Below are positions 35,499 through 47,262 of a stretch of 64,000 bases of DNA, one piece after another; positions within the stretch are counted from its first letter, which is position 1, and every line of letters begins with the position of its first letter. The translations under genes were made by a program, and so were the position numbers. Source of the stretch: Raphanus sativus (Eukaryota; Streptophyta; Magnoliopsida; Brassicales; Brassicaceae); the NCBI RefSeq assembly GCF_000801105.2, contig NC_079519.1, positions 29,363,288 to 29,427,287 of the forward strand. Direction: 5' to 3'. The notes beneath the pieces are model-generated. The model did not search any database. It saw only the letters and a program-made list of their open reading frames with translations, and was not told where the DNA came from.

Positions 35499-35773
35499 TG
35501 GGTGTGACTGGTAGTTGTTGTAGATGATGTCCACAACCCCCATATATTTCTACATCACCAAATTCAGCAATCAAGTTTTAATAATTTTTCAAAAATTACA
35601 GCTATTGAAATAACCTACGACTGTATAAGTGTTTTGTAGAACTAAATATTCACAGCAATTTTTTAGACTTTCCATAAAATTCTACAGCAATAAAATCTAA
35701 AGCCACAACAAAAAAATACAGATTATTTTCTACTGCAAAATTTTTAAAATTACAGCCAATACCAATCAGATCC
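35499..35773. mobile_element. Possible DNA-transposon MITE
   Basis: Left end GGGTGTGACTGGTAGTTG and right end (inverted) GGATCTGATTGGTATTGG are similar but not identical. The ~275-bp interior is non-coding with repeated 'ctacagcaat' words. No convincing target duplication was found. Confidence 0.35.
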
Positions 35774-37781
35774 ATTATCTTATTATATTATAAAAAAAAA
35801 ATTCGAAAAAAAAAATTATCACAAAATAGCATCTAACGATATAAATTCTCAAAATAACACTCATTTAACAAGAGAGAGAAAATTTAAATTACTCTAAGCA
35901 CTCCTTAACCCCAATCTATTCTCATTTCCTAAATATTAAACTAAACCCTAATCCAAATATAATATATATTTCTTATTTATCTTTAATATATTATTTTTTG
36001 GAAAAAGGATTTTTTATTGTGTGCTAATTTTATCATAAAAAGATGATTTAGTGATATTGGAGGATAATTATTAGGCAAGGTTTTATTGTAAGTCCTCTCC
36101 TAAATTTCCTACATCATCATAAGTCACATCTCTAGAGCTTTGAGGAGAAAGAAGAACAGCCTGTGCCTTACTGATAGATACAGATGCATTACTTGAAGAT
36201 GACGCTACCTTTTTCTACAAAGTTATTGTTACATTTTTCAGCAATAGCATGCAAAAATGGAGATGATTCAATTTATGTGAACATACCTGCAGGGCCTCCA
36301 GCCCTATGAAACAGTGGTCTTGACGACCCCCGTCCGCCCCAAATAATATAATTTTTTTGTTGAAGTTCTTAAAAAATGTTTATAGTCTCCAAATTTTAGT
36401 CTAAGATTGTGAAACATACTACAACTGACAATAGAGCCTCAAACACCAGCCTAGAGCCTCTACTCTTAATTGCATTAGTTTTAGCAGAATTAGTCTTCAC
36501 TTTAGGAGATGGATCGATTTTATAACGAGAGAGAGGCTCTGCTTTTGTTTCTTCATTAGCTGCTTATAAAGAGATAGTTAAATTCTTGGAATCTTGACAG
36601 TTTTGATCAATTTTATTGTATGTGGAAAACATGTGATATTTTGTTGCAATCTTGGAATTAACTCTTAATGTAGAGAAACTGCAAGATTCAAGAAAACACA
36701 AGGAACGTAATGATACAATCAGGTTTTATCTATAAAAGTAAACTGCAAGTGCACATTCAATATTATTTCATGGATCAAATCCATAAACACCAAGGCTACA
36801 CTACAAATTCTTAAGAAAAGAGTTAAACTAAGGCGAAAGGGAGATTTTGTCTGTTTTCGAATGCAAGAATATAAACATAGAATTTAAAAGATATAAACTC
36901 AAGGATTAAAAGCGCCAGATCTTGAAAAATCTCAAGAAACTCATATTAAGATTTTTTTTTGGAACACGACTCATATTAAAATATATGATTGTTTGACAGA
37001 GAATTTATTAAAAACTGTTATAAAACTAAAATCTCTTAATTAGACTAATATACTTTCGTAGTACTTAACTTTTATGTATTAGAATCCTAAAGACTAATTT
37101 TTATTCAATTTTAGATTCGAAACATGCAATGAAAACAAAATTTGATAGCTTCACGAAATCCACTGAACATCGATTTTCATTGGTTAAGAATTTTTTTTCA
37201 TTCGAGATTCTTTCAGGCATTTTAATCAAACGGTTTCGGTGCACTAAATACCTAAGATCAGAAACTAAGTGATCAATCTAATTTGAGCATTAAGGATACT
37301 CTAGATGAAGAAACCGATAGATTACTCTACATTCTAACAAATCACAATCTAATATACATGAATTCCCTTACAAACTAAAACCTAACTAATAAACTACTCA
37401 GACGTAGCAGAAGAAATACAGAGAGATAGTGAATAACGCATAATGGAATTAGAAATCAAAAACATGGTTCAAAAATCTTCTTGGAACGTATAAATTTTAT
37501 ATCCTCAAATCTCTAAAACCAATAAGTCTAATAAAAAACAAGTGTGGCTTAAACAACGGCTGAAAATCGTAGATATATGTATAACTTTTGTGTTGGTCGA
37601 AATTTCAGTTAAACCGAATCATAATAAAAAAACCAGGTTTTTCTTTTTTTACTCGTATTGAACTGTCAGACTGACCAATTTTTAGTAAAATGCGTATATT
37701 TTTAAGGCCTAAACGACCGTCTAAACGCCCGAAAAAGACGGCCATGAGAAAAAAGAAAATTCTAAAAAGATGCAACAGATA
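35774..37781. other. Intergenic with possible exon debris
   Basis: AT-rich overall. On the minus strand 36090-36200 reads ISKAQAVLLSPQSSRDVTYD and 36400-36510 reads DPSPKVKTNSAKTNAIKSRG. They are gene-like but unassigned, short and not connected into a model. A microinsertion lies at 36950. Confidence 0.3.
36939..36979. repeat. Tail-only insertion, 11-bp TSD
   Basis: ACTCATATTAA at 36939-36949 and 36969-36979 flanks 19 bp: ga, T9, ggaacacg. Confidence 0.7.
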
Positions 37782-37797
37782 AATAAGAGAGGAGAGA

Positions 37798-38253
37798 GCT
37801 GGGCCGTTTTTGTTTTGTAGGTCAATTGGCTGTGTCTTACGAGTGTCCGCGTGTAAGAGTTGGTGGTTTTCTTTGACGTTTTTCCAAGTAGCGTTTCAAA
37901 GTTTTTTGTCCTTATATCTTAGTTTTAGAAGTGGTTTCTGGTCATGCAAGTTTCACATAGATAGCAGCTGCTAGAGTTGGTGTAGATTTGATCTCTCGTT
38001 TATTTATGATGTTGCTGATTCTATTATGGCTTGGTGATATTCTCTTCAGGGTTGGAGACTACTCAAGACATTTGTTTTTTAGGTCAGCTTCATTGATATC
38101 GAATTCTTTTGGAAATGTGGAAGGAATAGACTTGTGGATATATATGAGTTTTAGGCTCTATTTATGTCTTTATTTTATTTTGTTTGGTTTATGTTTTTTG
38201 TCTTTGTTTTTTTATCGACACTATGTATCTTAACTTTCTTTGAATTAAAAAAA
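37798..38253 (+). mobile_element. 5'-truncated LINE-type insertion, 16-bp TSD
   Basis: The perfect repeat AATAAGAGAGGAGAGA (37782-37797 and 38254-38269) brackets 456 bp. The last part resembles a LINE 3' UTR ('atcgacactatgtatctt'...'tttgaatt') and ends in A9. The two open frames here encode low-complexity hydrophobic peptides and are not credible genes. The insertion is well supported; the LINE family is inferred from the tail. Confidence 0.8.
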
Positions 38254-38269
38254 AATAAGAGAGGAGAGA

Positions 38270-39688
38270 AAAAGTTGGAATTTGCTTTGGCCCCAAACTA
38301 TTTTTTGTTTTTGTTTTTGTTTTTTGCCTCCATATTTGCAAGGACTCCCCTGACCGCACGATCGCATGATCAAACTCTAGTTTTCATTTAAAATATTTTT
38401 TTTATCACTTCTAGTTTTCATTTAAATAAGATGGAATGGAATAGCCGAAGTGGAGCAGGATGAAGCGTAGTGGAAATGTTAAAGAGAGTACTTTATCATT
38501 TGCAAGAAATTATTTAACAGACATTATCCATTTTCAGGAATTATCCATTTTTGCAGACATCAGCCACTGTCTCACTTTACCTGCTCCTTTGATTTTTCAC
38601 AGGAAAGAAATATCAGAAAACAATTAAGAAGTAAATACAAGTTAAAAGAAAATAATCTGTCAAGGAACTTCCTTGTAAAACAATATAAACCCAGCGCCAC
38701 AATCATATATATGGTTTTCTTAATTTCGAATATCTTGTACAGCGTTATAAAACATTAATAATTATATAAAATGAATTACACCTCTGGAACATATATTCAT
38801 CTTCTCATTTATATCATTTACCTCATTCAAATAATATAATTAAGAAACTGGTATATAGTAGAATCGAAGTTATCTAATAATATATTTTGTGTATGACATT
38901 TTAAACTTATATCCAATGTTTTGAAAATCAAATCAGACATTGACTAGGTGTTGTAGCATGATCAATGGTCGAACTGGTCCAACTGATTAAATCGATTTAA
39001 AAAATTAATCTAATTTTAAATTAAATAACTATTCATGTATGTATAACTATAAAATTATTTTTATAAAATTTCATATCACTTTCATAATCTAAAAATGATA
39101 CGAAAATAAAATAAAAATTTCAAAAGTAATAAAAATATAATAAAAACTGATTTATTTAGGTAAATATTAAAATAATATGATTTATTCAAAAGACCTTTTG
39201 CATTTTTTAACTTTTAACTTGAATTTGAAAAAAAAACTAGGTTTTAATATCAAATCGAATTACCAATTTTAACGAATTTGATCGTTTTCGATTGAACTTG
39301 CCAGTTTAACTTATATCCAATTTTAGCACAATCCAAACTTCGTTAGATAAGAGTCATGGTCGGGTTGTCCGATATTCAAAACACCGGTTATACCATAGTG
39401 TAAGTTTTTCTAGTCAAATGTGACTCACACGTACGTATCTCAACAATAAATTAAAAGAGATACATCATGAAGCAAAACCCAAAGTTTGAGTAGAGTAGTT
39501 AGGGCAGTTAAAGAAAGAACGCCCCTACTCTTTCCTATCAATCTTTGATTTATTATCTTGTCCTTTACTGAAAACTAGATAACAAAACCGCTCTAAATTT
39601 TAACAAAAACATTTTAAATACATATAATTATTTTACTAATTTTATTTTTGCGTCAATCAACAGATAATTTGCAATCTTTTTTGTATTA
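38270..39688. other. AT-rich intergenic, no gene
   Basis: Nothing coding. It holds one microinsertion (38393) and AT-rich unique DNA. Confidence 0.4.
38376..38426. repeat. Tail-only insertion, 17-bp TSD
   Basis: TCTAGTTTTCATTTAAA at 38376-38392 and 38410-38426 flanks 17 bp: ata, T8, atcact. Confidence 0.85.
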
Positions 39689-40660
39689 CTAGGTGTTTTC
39701 CTGCACCATGTGCAGAAATAAAAGTTTTAAAATATAATTTATTTTAAAATACAAATTTTATTAATTTTTTATTTTGTTAATTTTTATTTTATTATTTGCT
39801 TACAATATATAATCTTAATTTAATCATATGTAAAACTTTAAGATTAAAAAAAATATTTTTACTCAATGTATATTTAGTAATATATATGTATATCTTTTTC
39901 TAAAATATATTCAATCAAATTTTGTAAATGTAAGAGAAAATTTTGTTAAGTGTATAATTATCAAAACATAAAACTAAATAATTTTCTAAAATTTATGGAT
40001 ATTAAAAATAAACTAATAGTATTGGATTAGAAAATTATATTTAAAAACTGTATAATTTTGAAGAATTGTTTTACTAATAATTTAAGATATAATTAAATTT
40101 TGAAAAATACAAAATAATATTATATTTCTATTTATAACATTATATTATTTATTGCTAAATTAATGATGATCTATGAGTTATTACCATATTTTTAAAATTA
40201 CTAAAAATACAAATCAACAATAAATGTAAATGTCTATGTCACTATTTAAAGAAAAATATATATTTTTTTAAATGCATAGTATTTTGAAGAATTTTTTTAG
40301 TAATAAAAATTATATACTTATAAAAATATAGCTAAATAATATTTCGAAATTTTAATTATTATTATATTTATATTTAATTTATTATTTATTGTTATATTAA
40401 TTATGATATATAAATTATTGCCATATTTTAAAAACTTACCTTAAATATAAATCAATATTAAATGTAAATATGTCATAATTATCTTTAAGTTATTACCATA
40501 TTTTAAAAAATTATCTTAAATATAAATCAACACTAAATATAAATATCCATGTCATAATTTATTTCAAGCCATGTCATCAACGTTGGTGTGCCATGTCATA
40601 ATTTTTCTTTCAAAATTAATATGGTGATGACACATGTCAAAATCACTTCTCAAATATAGA
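39689..40660 (-). mobile_element. Non-autonomous Helitron
   Basis: On the minus strand it starts TCTATATTTGAGAAGTGATT (40660) and ends with hairpin CTGCAC-ATG-GTGCAG (39715-39701), spacer GAAAACAC and CTAG (39692-39689) before T. The base before the 5' TC is G rather than the usual A, so the 5' boundary is slightly uncertain. Length 972 bp, non-coding. Confidence 0.75.
40160..40562. repeat. Diverged tandem repeats within Helitron
   Basis: At least three copies of a ~90-bp unit containing 'attaccatattttaaaaa' followed by 'aaatataaatcaa...taaat.taaat', at about 40175, 40405 and 40490. Confidence 0.7.
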
Positions 40661-40884
40661 CTAGGGGATGTTTAACCAACTACGCTACTAAACTTTTAAT
40701 TTTGCAATTTTCAAACCCATTATTGAATTAGCACATTTACGGAAATAGATATATTTATCATATAACTATTTACACTTGACGATTATTGGACCTCCTAATT
40801 TAATGGTTTCGATAAGTGGTTCTACTATAGAACTATTTACACTATTATATTTGTTATATATACTCATAGTCCCCATTTCATATG

Positions 40885-40892
40885 TATAAATA
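40885..40892 (+). promoter_or_regulatory. TATA box of kinase gene
   Basis: TATAAATA lies 83 bp upstream of the kinase ATG. The Helitron ends only about 225 bp further upstream, so the proximal promoter is short. Confidence 0.55.
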
Positions 40893-40975
40893 AGACCCAA
40901 TCCACCCATCATTGTTTTGACTCCTACTACTTAAAAACCGAAATCACAAAACATTTACTTAAACTATCTTTCTCG

Positions 40976-43174
40976 ATGAGAGACTCCGCAACAACAACAT
41001 CTACTAAATCCTCACCGTTGTGGAAACCATTTGCCTCAAACTGTTGCTCCGTCGATGACCAAACTGTCTTTGCCAATCTAAGCCGTTGCCGACCTTCGAG
41101 ATCAGAGTTCTCCAAGAACCATCTTGGACCGCTTCCTTCTTTCCGACGGCTCTCCTTTACTGATCTAAGTCGTTCTTCATCAGCTAGGATCAATGAAGAT
41201 CTGGCACAGACTCTTGGAGCCGATTTGGTGGATTTTCAGATGTGTGAACTCAAGATGATCACTCAGTGTTTCTCTGGGAACTATCTTCTCGGAGAAGGTG
41301 GATTTGGTAAAGTTTATAAAGGTTACATCGATGAGAACCTTCGACAAAGCCTCAAGGCTCAGCCTGTTGCTGTCAAGCTGTTAGATATTGAAGGGCTTCA
41401 AGGACATCGTGAATGGCTTGTAAGAACGTATACCAATATTGCATGTCTGATTAATTATTGAGTGGTTCACTTTGTTACTCTTCTCTTATTAGCGTTTAGC
41501 TAATTTCTAAACATGACATGAAATTACACTGTTAAAAAACTTTCACAGGAGTAATTTACAAATTCTGAAAAAAACACTTCTCTTGATTTTTGTATTTTGT
41601 AAGTCAAAAGATACCGTTGGACCCACGTCTTCACCTTTAGTGCTTTAGGGTATGAAGCTATATATGAAATATATGTTTGTTTGTATTATGGATTAAGTAG
41701 GCATATGATCTTCACATTTAAAATTTTTGGTGTCACGGAAACGTATAAGAATCTTTTCTGTTGACAGAATATATAATAGTTGGTGAGACCACTTTGATAT
41801 ACTCTATACAATTATACATATTCACATAGTTCCTTAACTTATTGCTCTAAGATTAGTACAATTACATCTGACATAAACTAACATGAATATTTCATATGCA
41901 GTCTGAGGTCATACTTCTTGGACAACTAAAGCACCCAAATCTAGTCAAACTTATCGGTTACTGCTGCGAGGAGGAAGAACGAGTCCTCATTTACGAATTC
42001 ATGCCACGTGGTAGCTTGGAAAACCACCTCTTCAAACGTATAAACATTTTCGAACATTCTCGTAGTCAATGTCTCTTTTTATATTTGTAGTTTTAGTATT
42101 ATCAAATTCTATTTAATTATAAAACATTTCTCACCAAAACAAAGATGTGATTATATACTAATATGAACAGGGATTTCAATATCGCTACCGTGGGTGACGC
42201 GATTGAAAATCGCTGTTGCCGCTGCCAAGGGTTTGGCGTTTTTGCATGATTTAGAGAGTCCAATAATCTACCGCGATTTCAAAACTTCTAATATACTACT
42301 CGATTCGGTATTTCAGCTATTATTTTATTTTAGCTCTCTCTGTATATATATTTCACCAAAAAATCAGTTTTATGTAATTTTCTTAATCAGGATTTTACGG
42401 CGAAGCTATCAGATTTTGGTCTGGCTACTATGGGACCAGAAGGATCCAAATCTCATGTCACAACTCGAGTCATGGGCACTTATGGTTATGCTGCTCCTGA
42501 ATATGTCTCAACAGGTAACATATTTTTTGCTCAAATATTGTCTAAAGCACATTTTCAGAAAAAAATACTATTGTTTAAGCATATTATTAAAATAGATTAA
42601 AATCATTGACAGTCTTAAACAGAGCATGAACATATGAATAAATAAAAAAAAAATCCTGAACGTGTCAAAATTTGAACGAGTGGGCATTCAATTTCTTGGA
42701 GTGTTTCATTTGATAAATTTTGGAATGCATGGATTCTCAGGTCATTTAACGACAAAGAGTGACGTGTACAGTTACGGAGTCGTGTTACTCGAGCTCCTAA
42801 CGGGAAGAAGAGCCACAGATAAGTCACGGCCAAAAAACCAGCAAAACATCATCGACTGGGCAAAGCCCTACCTAACGAGCAGCCGTCGTCTCCGATGCGT
42901 TATGGACCAGAGGCTCGCCGGTCATTACTCGGTCAAGGCGGCTAAGGATACAGCTCTTCTCGCCTTAAAATGTGTGAGCCCTAACCCTAAAGACCGGCCC
43001 AAGATGCCCGCCGTTGTGGAGGCTTTAGAGAGTCTCATGCATCATAAAGACATGGCGGTTTCGTCCGGTCACTGGCCACCATCTCCGAGATCTCAAGGCG
43101 ACAAAATCTCGCTGAAGGTTAGAGGGAATAATCGAAGTGGTCGAAAATCAGCTCCGGGTTCACTAAGAAAGTAA
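40976..43174 (+). CDS. PBL15: Receptor-like cytoplasmic kinase VII (PBL15-like)
   Basis: Five exons: 40976-41419, 41902-42037, 42171-42307, 42391-42514, 42741-43174. They join in frame to 424 aa. Kinase motifs in order: Gly-rich loop [12 protein letters not shown], the ATP-anchoring Lys in [12 protein letters not shown], catalytic [16 protein letters not shown], activation segment [19 protein letters not shown], then subdomains through [20 protein letters not shown]. The RDF (not RD) before KTSN is usual in this family. The N terminus lacks Gly2, so myristoylation is unlikely; a Cys pair (SNCCSVDD) could be acylated. Such kinases act at the plasma membrane downstream of immune and developmental receptors. 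The remembered orthologue is At1g61590 (PBL15). All catalytic residues are present. Confidence 0.93.
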
Positions 43175-43370
43175 AATAAGGGACTAATGAAATTCAATAA
43201 ACACGTGTTTGTCTCGTTTGTGTGGTGTGTGCATATAATATGGAGTACGGCTTATACATGTTTATAAGTGTAACATAGTAGTATGAACAAAACGAATTGT
43301 AAAACATAAGAGTTTGAGTCGCTATTTCAATTATATTTAGTCTATATAATACACGTGTTGAATGGCTAAC

Positions 43371-43784
43371 TGTTGACATTTTCGCTCTTGTTCTTAGGCT
43401 TGGCCTCTCCACACTTCTCGTACTGCCAGCCTCATTTCCTCTCTCTGTTTTTGTACTCTGTTTTACGCTCACTCTCGTGCTCTATTTCTTACTTGTGTTT
43501 TATCTTAACACAAGCTTGCTCTCTCTCTTTACTCTCTCTTTACGTTTGTTGTTATTCTTGTAGAGAGAGAAGAGAGTACACTTTGAATATCTACATTTTA
43601 TCTTCTCCAAATCCTTTTTCTTATTAGACTTGGATACTTTGCAACATTACACACATACATATTTATAGTAGACTTGTTCTACTAGTACACACATACTTCA
43701 ACAACTACAACTTCAACCTTAACTCTACTAACAATTCTTACCAACTCTTTTACTAACTCTTATCAGGCTAGACCTTTTCCAACA
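43371..43784 (-). repeat. Probable LTR of a copia-like remnant
   Basis: On the minus strand it starts TGTTGGAAAAGGTCTAGCC, ends AAAATGTCAACA and contains a TATA-like CTACTATAAATATG. The purine-rich AAGGTGAAG immediately before it resembles a polypurine tract, making this the 3' LTR. No second LTR is in the window, and the 5-bp flanks (ctaac, cttca) do not match, so it is not a clean solo LTR. Confidence 0.5.
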
Positions 43785-44095
43785 CTTCACCTTGTTGGCT
43801 TTAACCAAAAACTAATTACCTATTTTTTCTTGACTAAGTTTGTTGTGACTCTAGTCAAACTCTTCTTTAGCTCCATTCTTCTCCCTTGTCGTTGACTCAC
43901 ATTGTCAACGTTTCTTTTGCTGCTTCTTCTCTTCCTTTGGGTGGTAAGCTATCTCTTGCTTCCACTTCTTCATTCTTCTTCTTTGTAGCTTCTTCTAAAC
44001 TACCCTTCTTTGTTCTTCTTCTTTATTCTTCTTTTGTAATATCTAAACAAAGGTTCAATCTCAACACTAACACAATTGCTTTTTATTATTAAATT
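43785..44095 (-). mobile_element. Purine-rich internal end of LTR remnant
   Basis: On the minus strand this is a non-coding A/G-rich tract (repeated 'aagaagaa') leading into the LTR at 43784, as in LTR elements with a long untranslated 3' region. The rest of the element is not seen. The plus-strand Phe/Leu-rich frames are artefacts. Confidence 0.35.
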
Positions 44096-44748
44096 TATCT
44101 AGTTTCATTTCCCCAATTATTAGTTAATTAGTTAAACAAGTGACGCTTCTCCTTGAATGACAAGAGATAACCCCTAATGCAGCTTTGATTGCAGAACATT
44201 TCTGATGCAATGAAAGCAACCGGTTCTAAAAGGAACCACAACAGAACCGATGAGTGAATTTTCAGCCTTTTCTCTTGTTTCTTCAGACCCAGAGATATAG
44301 AAAGCTATTACGGGAGCCAGATTTCCAAAAACTCTTAAACTGGAAATTAGTTCTACTACTATTATTGTAGTTTAAACAGTCGTGCTAATATGACTAATAT
44401 TACTCTAGTTAAACTAGTAGTTCTAGTTATTCCACTCATTTTCAAAGAAAATATGACACAACTCAAGTGTAAAAAATACACCACAAGTCTTGAACCTACA
44501 AAAATTTTGGAACACAAAATAACAATCGAGTTGAACAAAACATAGTGGTTCAATCACAAGTCGAAACACCAACCATCAATGTTTGTTCATTTTCTTCAAC
44601 CTCGTGATGGATTATGTATCATCTTTTGCAGTACACTCTTTTAAATTCTCTTCTACATCAAAACTCTCTGGCTCCACGGCTGTTTTCTTATTCGGTTTCG
44701 AGAGCCAAAAAGATTAAGATGTAATTTTAGGAAAATAATACAGCTAAA

Positions 44749-44796
44749 ACAATTAATACAACTATTATTTTTTTTTACGACAATTAATACAACTAT
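44749..44796. repeat. Tail-only insertion, 17-bp TSD
   Basis: ACAATTAATACAACTAT at 44749-44765 and 44780-44796 flanks 14 bp: ta, T9, acg. Confidence 0.85.
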
Positions 44797-45266
44797 CAAA
44801 GCACATATTTCCATATTAAAGTCTCGATGGATCTGCAGTCTGGTTTTGGACACACCAGCTTCGAAAGTGCCGTTCAAATTTGTCAGCCACTATTGTCCAT
44901 TGGAGTAGGCAGCTCTGCTTCTTTGTATAAACTTTTAAACTATACAACTAGTACAATTATATAACTAGTACAATAGCACAACTAGTAATAACTAATAAAT
45001 TAATTTAAAATATTTTAAAAGTTAAATAGATCTGAGCCGAGTTTTGGGTATATGAGTTTGAATCAAAAATTTATCCAAGTCAACAAAAACAATTGTTAGA
45101 TAAGTTCATACATACTTTTTTTCTTGGTATCAATACAATTAAAACAGCAGACTGATTTTTGAGATACCCGTAATCTTTTAAAATATTTACAGGACTGCCA
45201 CTACTATTTAATATCAATAGTTATTAATATTTTAAATGAAAAATGAATATTCTGTTTGTTATGCAT

Positions 45267-45308
45267 AACTAAAGACCACTTGGCAAAAAAAAAAACTAAA
45301 GACCACTT
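45267..45308. repeat. Tail-only insertion, 15-bp TSD
   Basis: AACTAAAGACCACTT at 45267-45281 and 45294-45308 flanks 12 bp: ggc then A9. Confidence 0.85.
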
Positions 45309-45667
45309 AATAATTTGTTACTCATCCTCTATAATTTAACTAACGATATAAAACATAGTTTTATAATGTTATCATGCACATAAAATTATATCGTGAACTC
45401 ATAGGTCGAAAACGTGCATTCAGTTCTATAACACACTATATATATTTACAACATTATAAAATCAATACTATTAAAACATGAGCAATATTTATCGACTATG
45501 TTTTGGACTACAAAAAAATTTATAACAGTCCAACTAAAATAAATACATTAATTATTATCACATAATATTTTCTAATCTAACAAGTATCTATTAATAATGA
45601 GATATTATTCGATATGCAACCGATTCCTACATACGTGCAAAAGAAAATCGGTTTGATTAAGTATTTA

Positions 45668-45767
45668 NNNNNNNNNNNNNNNNNNNNNNNNNNNNNNNNN
45701 NNNNNNNNNNNNNNNNNNNNNNNNNNNNNNNNNNNNNNNNNNNNNNNNNNNNNNNNNNNNNNNNNNN
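45668..45767. other. Assembly gap (100 N)
   Basis: 100 N placeholder. It lies 30 bp beyond the last recognisable base of the RH7 exon, so the remaining RH7 exons may be lost in the gap or absent from the genome. Confidence 0.98.
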
Positions 45768-45796
45768 AAAAAGTAATCAAAAGACTCAAACTTTAC

Positions 45797-46212
45797 CTGA
45801 CCAGTACGAGCCCTTCCGACCAGATCAGCACCATCGAGAACCATGTCAAACGTTGTCGCGGCTGAATCGGGAAGAGAGCCTCGATACCCTTCTCCTTAAG
45901 CTTGTCCTTCAAGGGATCAGAGATACGGAAGTTGGAGACGGGCGTTAGGGTTATCGACTTTCACCTTCTTGCTGCTCTTCTTCTCTTCCTCTGATTCTTC
46001 GTCTACCTCTGAAGACTTGCGCTTCTTCTTCTTACTCTTCTTCTTCTCCTTCTCCTTCTTATCAGACTCTTCTCCATCGGAATCTGAGAGTTTTCAGCTT
46101 CTTCCCTTTCTTCTTCGAGTCCTGCTGCTCTGGAGTCGTCGTCTCCAAATCTATCTTCTTCTTCATCTTCTTTCTCCTCTTTCTTCTTGTCGGATAAAGC
46201 TAATGAAGGCAT
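45797..46212 (-). pseudogene. RH7: DEAD-box helicase RH7/PRH75, broken exon 1
   Basis: It starts MPSLALSDKK and continues through a Lys/Glu-rich N terminus to FRISDPLKDKLKEKGIEALF, then the Q-motif and TFDMVLDGADLVGRARTGQ, ending at a GTAAAG splice donor (45797). This is the N-terminal part of the nucleolar DEAD-box RNA helicase RH7/PRH75. At least four one-base excesses break the frame: in an AAAG run near codon 13, in AAAA before the SDSDGEE segment, in CCC after DNPNA, and in CAGCC just before TTFDMV. The remaining exons (ATP-binding and helicase cores) are not in the window. Either a pseudogene or a low-quality contig end; clustering in short homopolymers beside the gap makes assembly error a real alternative. 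Remembered orthologue At5g62190. Confidence 0.85.
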
Positions 46213-46304
46213 TGGAAGAATCTCTCCTGCTTCTGTGTCTGAAAGATTGTGGCGGTGGAGGATGAGAGAAGCAAGGAGAGATAAAGAGGAGGAGGAGACA
46301 AGTG

Positions 46305-46331
46305 TAGGGTTTAGGGTGCTTCTTTATATAA
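46305..46331 (-). promoter_or_regulatory. RH7 promoter: TATA and telo-box
   Basis: On the minus strand TATATAA (46331-46325) is followed by the double telo-box CCCTAAACCCTA (46316-46305) about 95 bp before the ATG, the arrangement typical of plant ribosome-biogenesis genes. The promoter looks intact although the coding exon is broken. Confidence 0.6.
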
Positions 46332-47262
46332 GATTCTCGAGATATTTTTTTTTGATGGCGCCGTTGATCGTTAGCCCTAATGGAAAACTCAACTGTAATC
46401 TTGTCCGTTCAGTTTAGGTCTAGTGTCTTGCCGTTTTTCTTGTTTGGTCGTGAGAATGCGTGTCGGCTTTCCAACTTGTTAGTACTCTTTAAACAAAACC
46501 ATCAATTTTACTTTTCTGATAAAATGGTTAAAAAATTGTGATAGATAAGGCGTTTCTGGTTTAAATTTGGATTCGATTTGGTTTTAATTTTTTTTTTAAT
46601 TGAAATCAACTAAAAATATTACTTTGAGTTTGGTTTAACTTCGGTTTAGTTTATTTTCGATTCAATTTGATCGAGTTGGTATTTAATTTTATTCTAATTC
46701 TGTTCAAAAGTATAATTTAGAAAACATAAACAAATCATCATTTAATTACTAATTCATTAATTTTTATAAATCTAAATAGTTCTATTTCATTGGTTAAGTT
46801 TTGAATCAACCGAACTGAAAAAACAAACACATTAAGTCCCATTCTCAAACATTGGAGATGATCTTATACAAAAGAGAAAATGTAATAATTCTCTCCTTTT
46901 TTTTTTTATAAAATCTAATTAGAGATTATACAAGTACTGTAGTATCATAAAATCAATAACATAGTAGCATTCATTGCACAGCATTTTGCTTATTTGATTA
47001 AATTTAACATTCTTTCAACAGAAAACGGTTATACGAAGTTAGATAATAGTAATTGTTATATATCAAGAACATATTCACGAGTTCGTTTAAGTCTTTAGTC
47101 TTCGAAGTTAATGGCTTCCATATGACCCTACAACAAAAATAAATCAATGAAATCTCTTTATGTATGTATGCATGTATAATGGTTTCCACATATATAGAAA
47201 AAGGAACGGTGTGCATAAATAAACATGATCCGAACATCTTCAAGGTGAAGATTAAGCAATGA
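46332..47262. other. Intergenic between RH7 and TPX2-like
   Basis: AT-rich upstream DNA of RH7 and 3' flank of the TPX2-like gene. No further gene is seen. Confidence 0.4.

Larger units (their letters stand above)
44096..45667. other. AT-rich intergenic at block junction
   Basis: No gene is seen. Microinsertions lie at 44766 and 45282. This stretch and the gap that follows separate chromosome-1-like from chromosome-5-like gene order. Confidence 0.4.

Noticed and set aside
37988..38391. Hydrophobic ORFs that could be small membrane proteins
   Set aside because: They lie in the T-rich 3' part of a retroposon bounded by target duplications.
43371..43784. A clean solo LTR
   Set aside because: The 5-bp flanks do not match and a purine tract with element-like sequence continues on one side.
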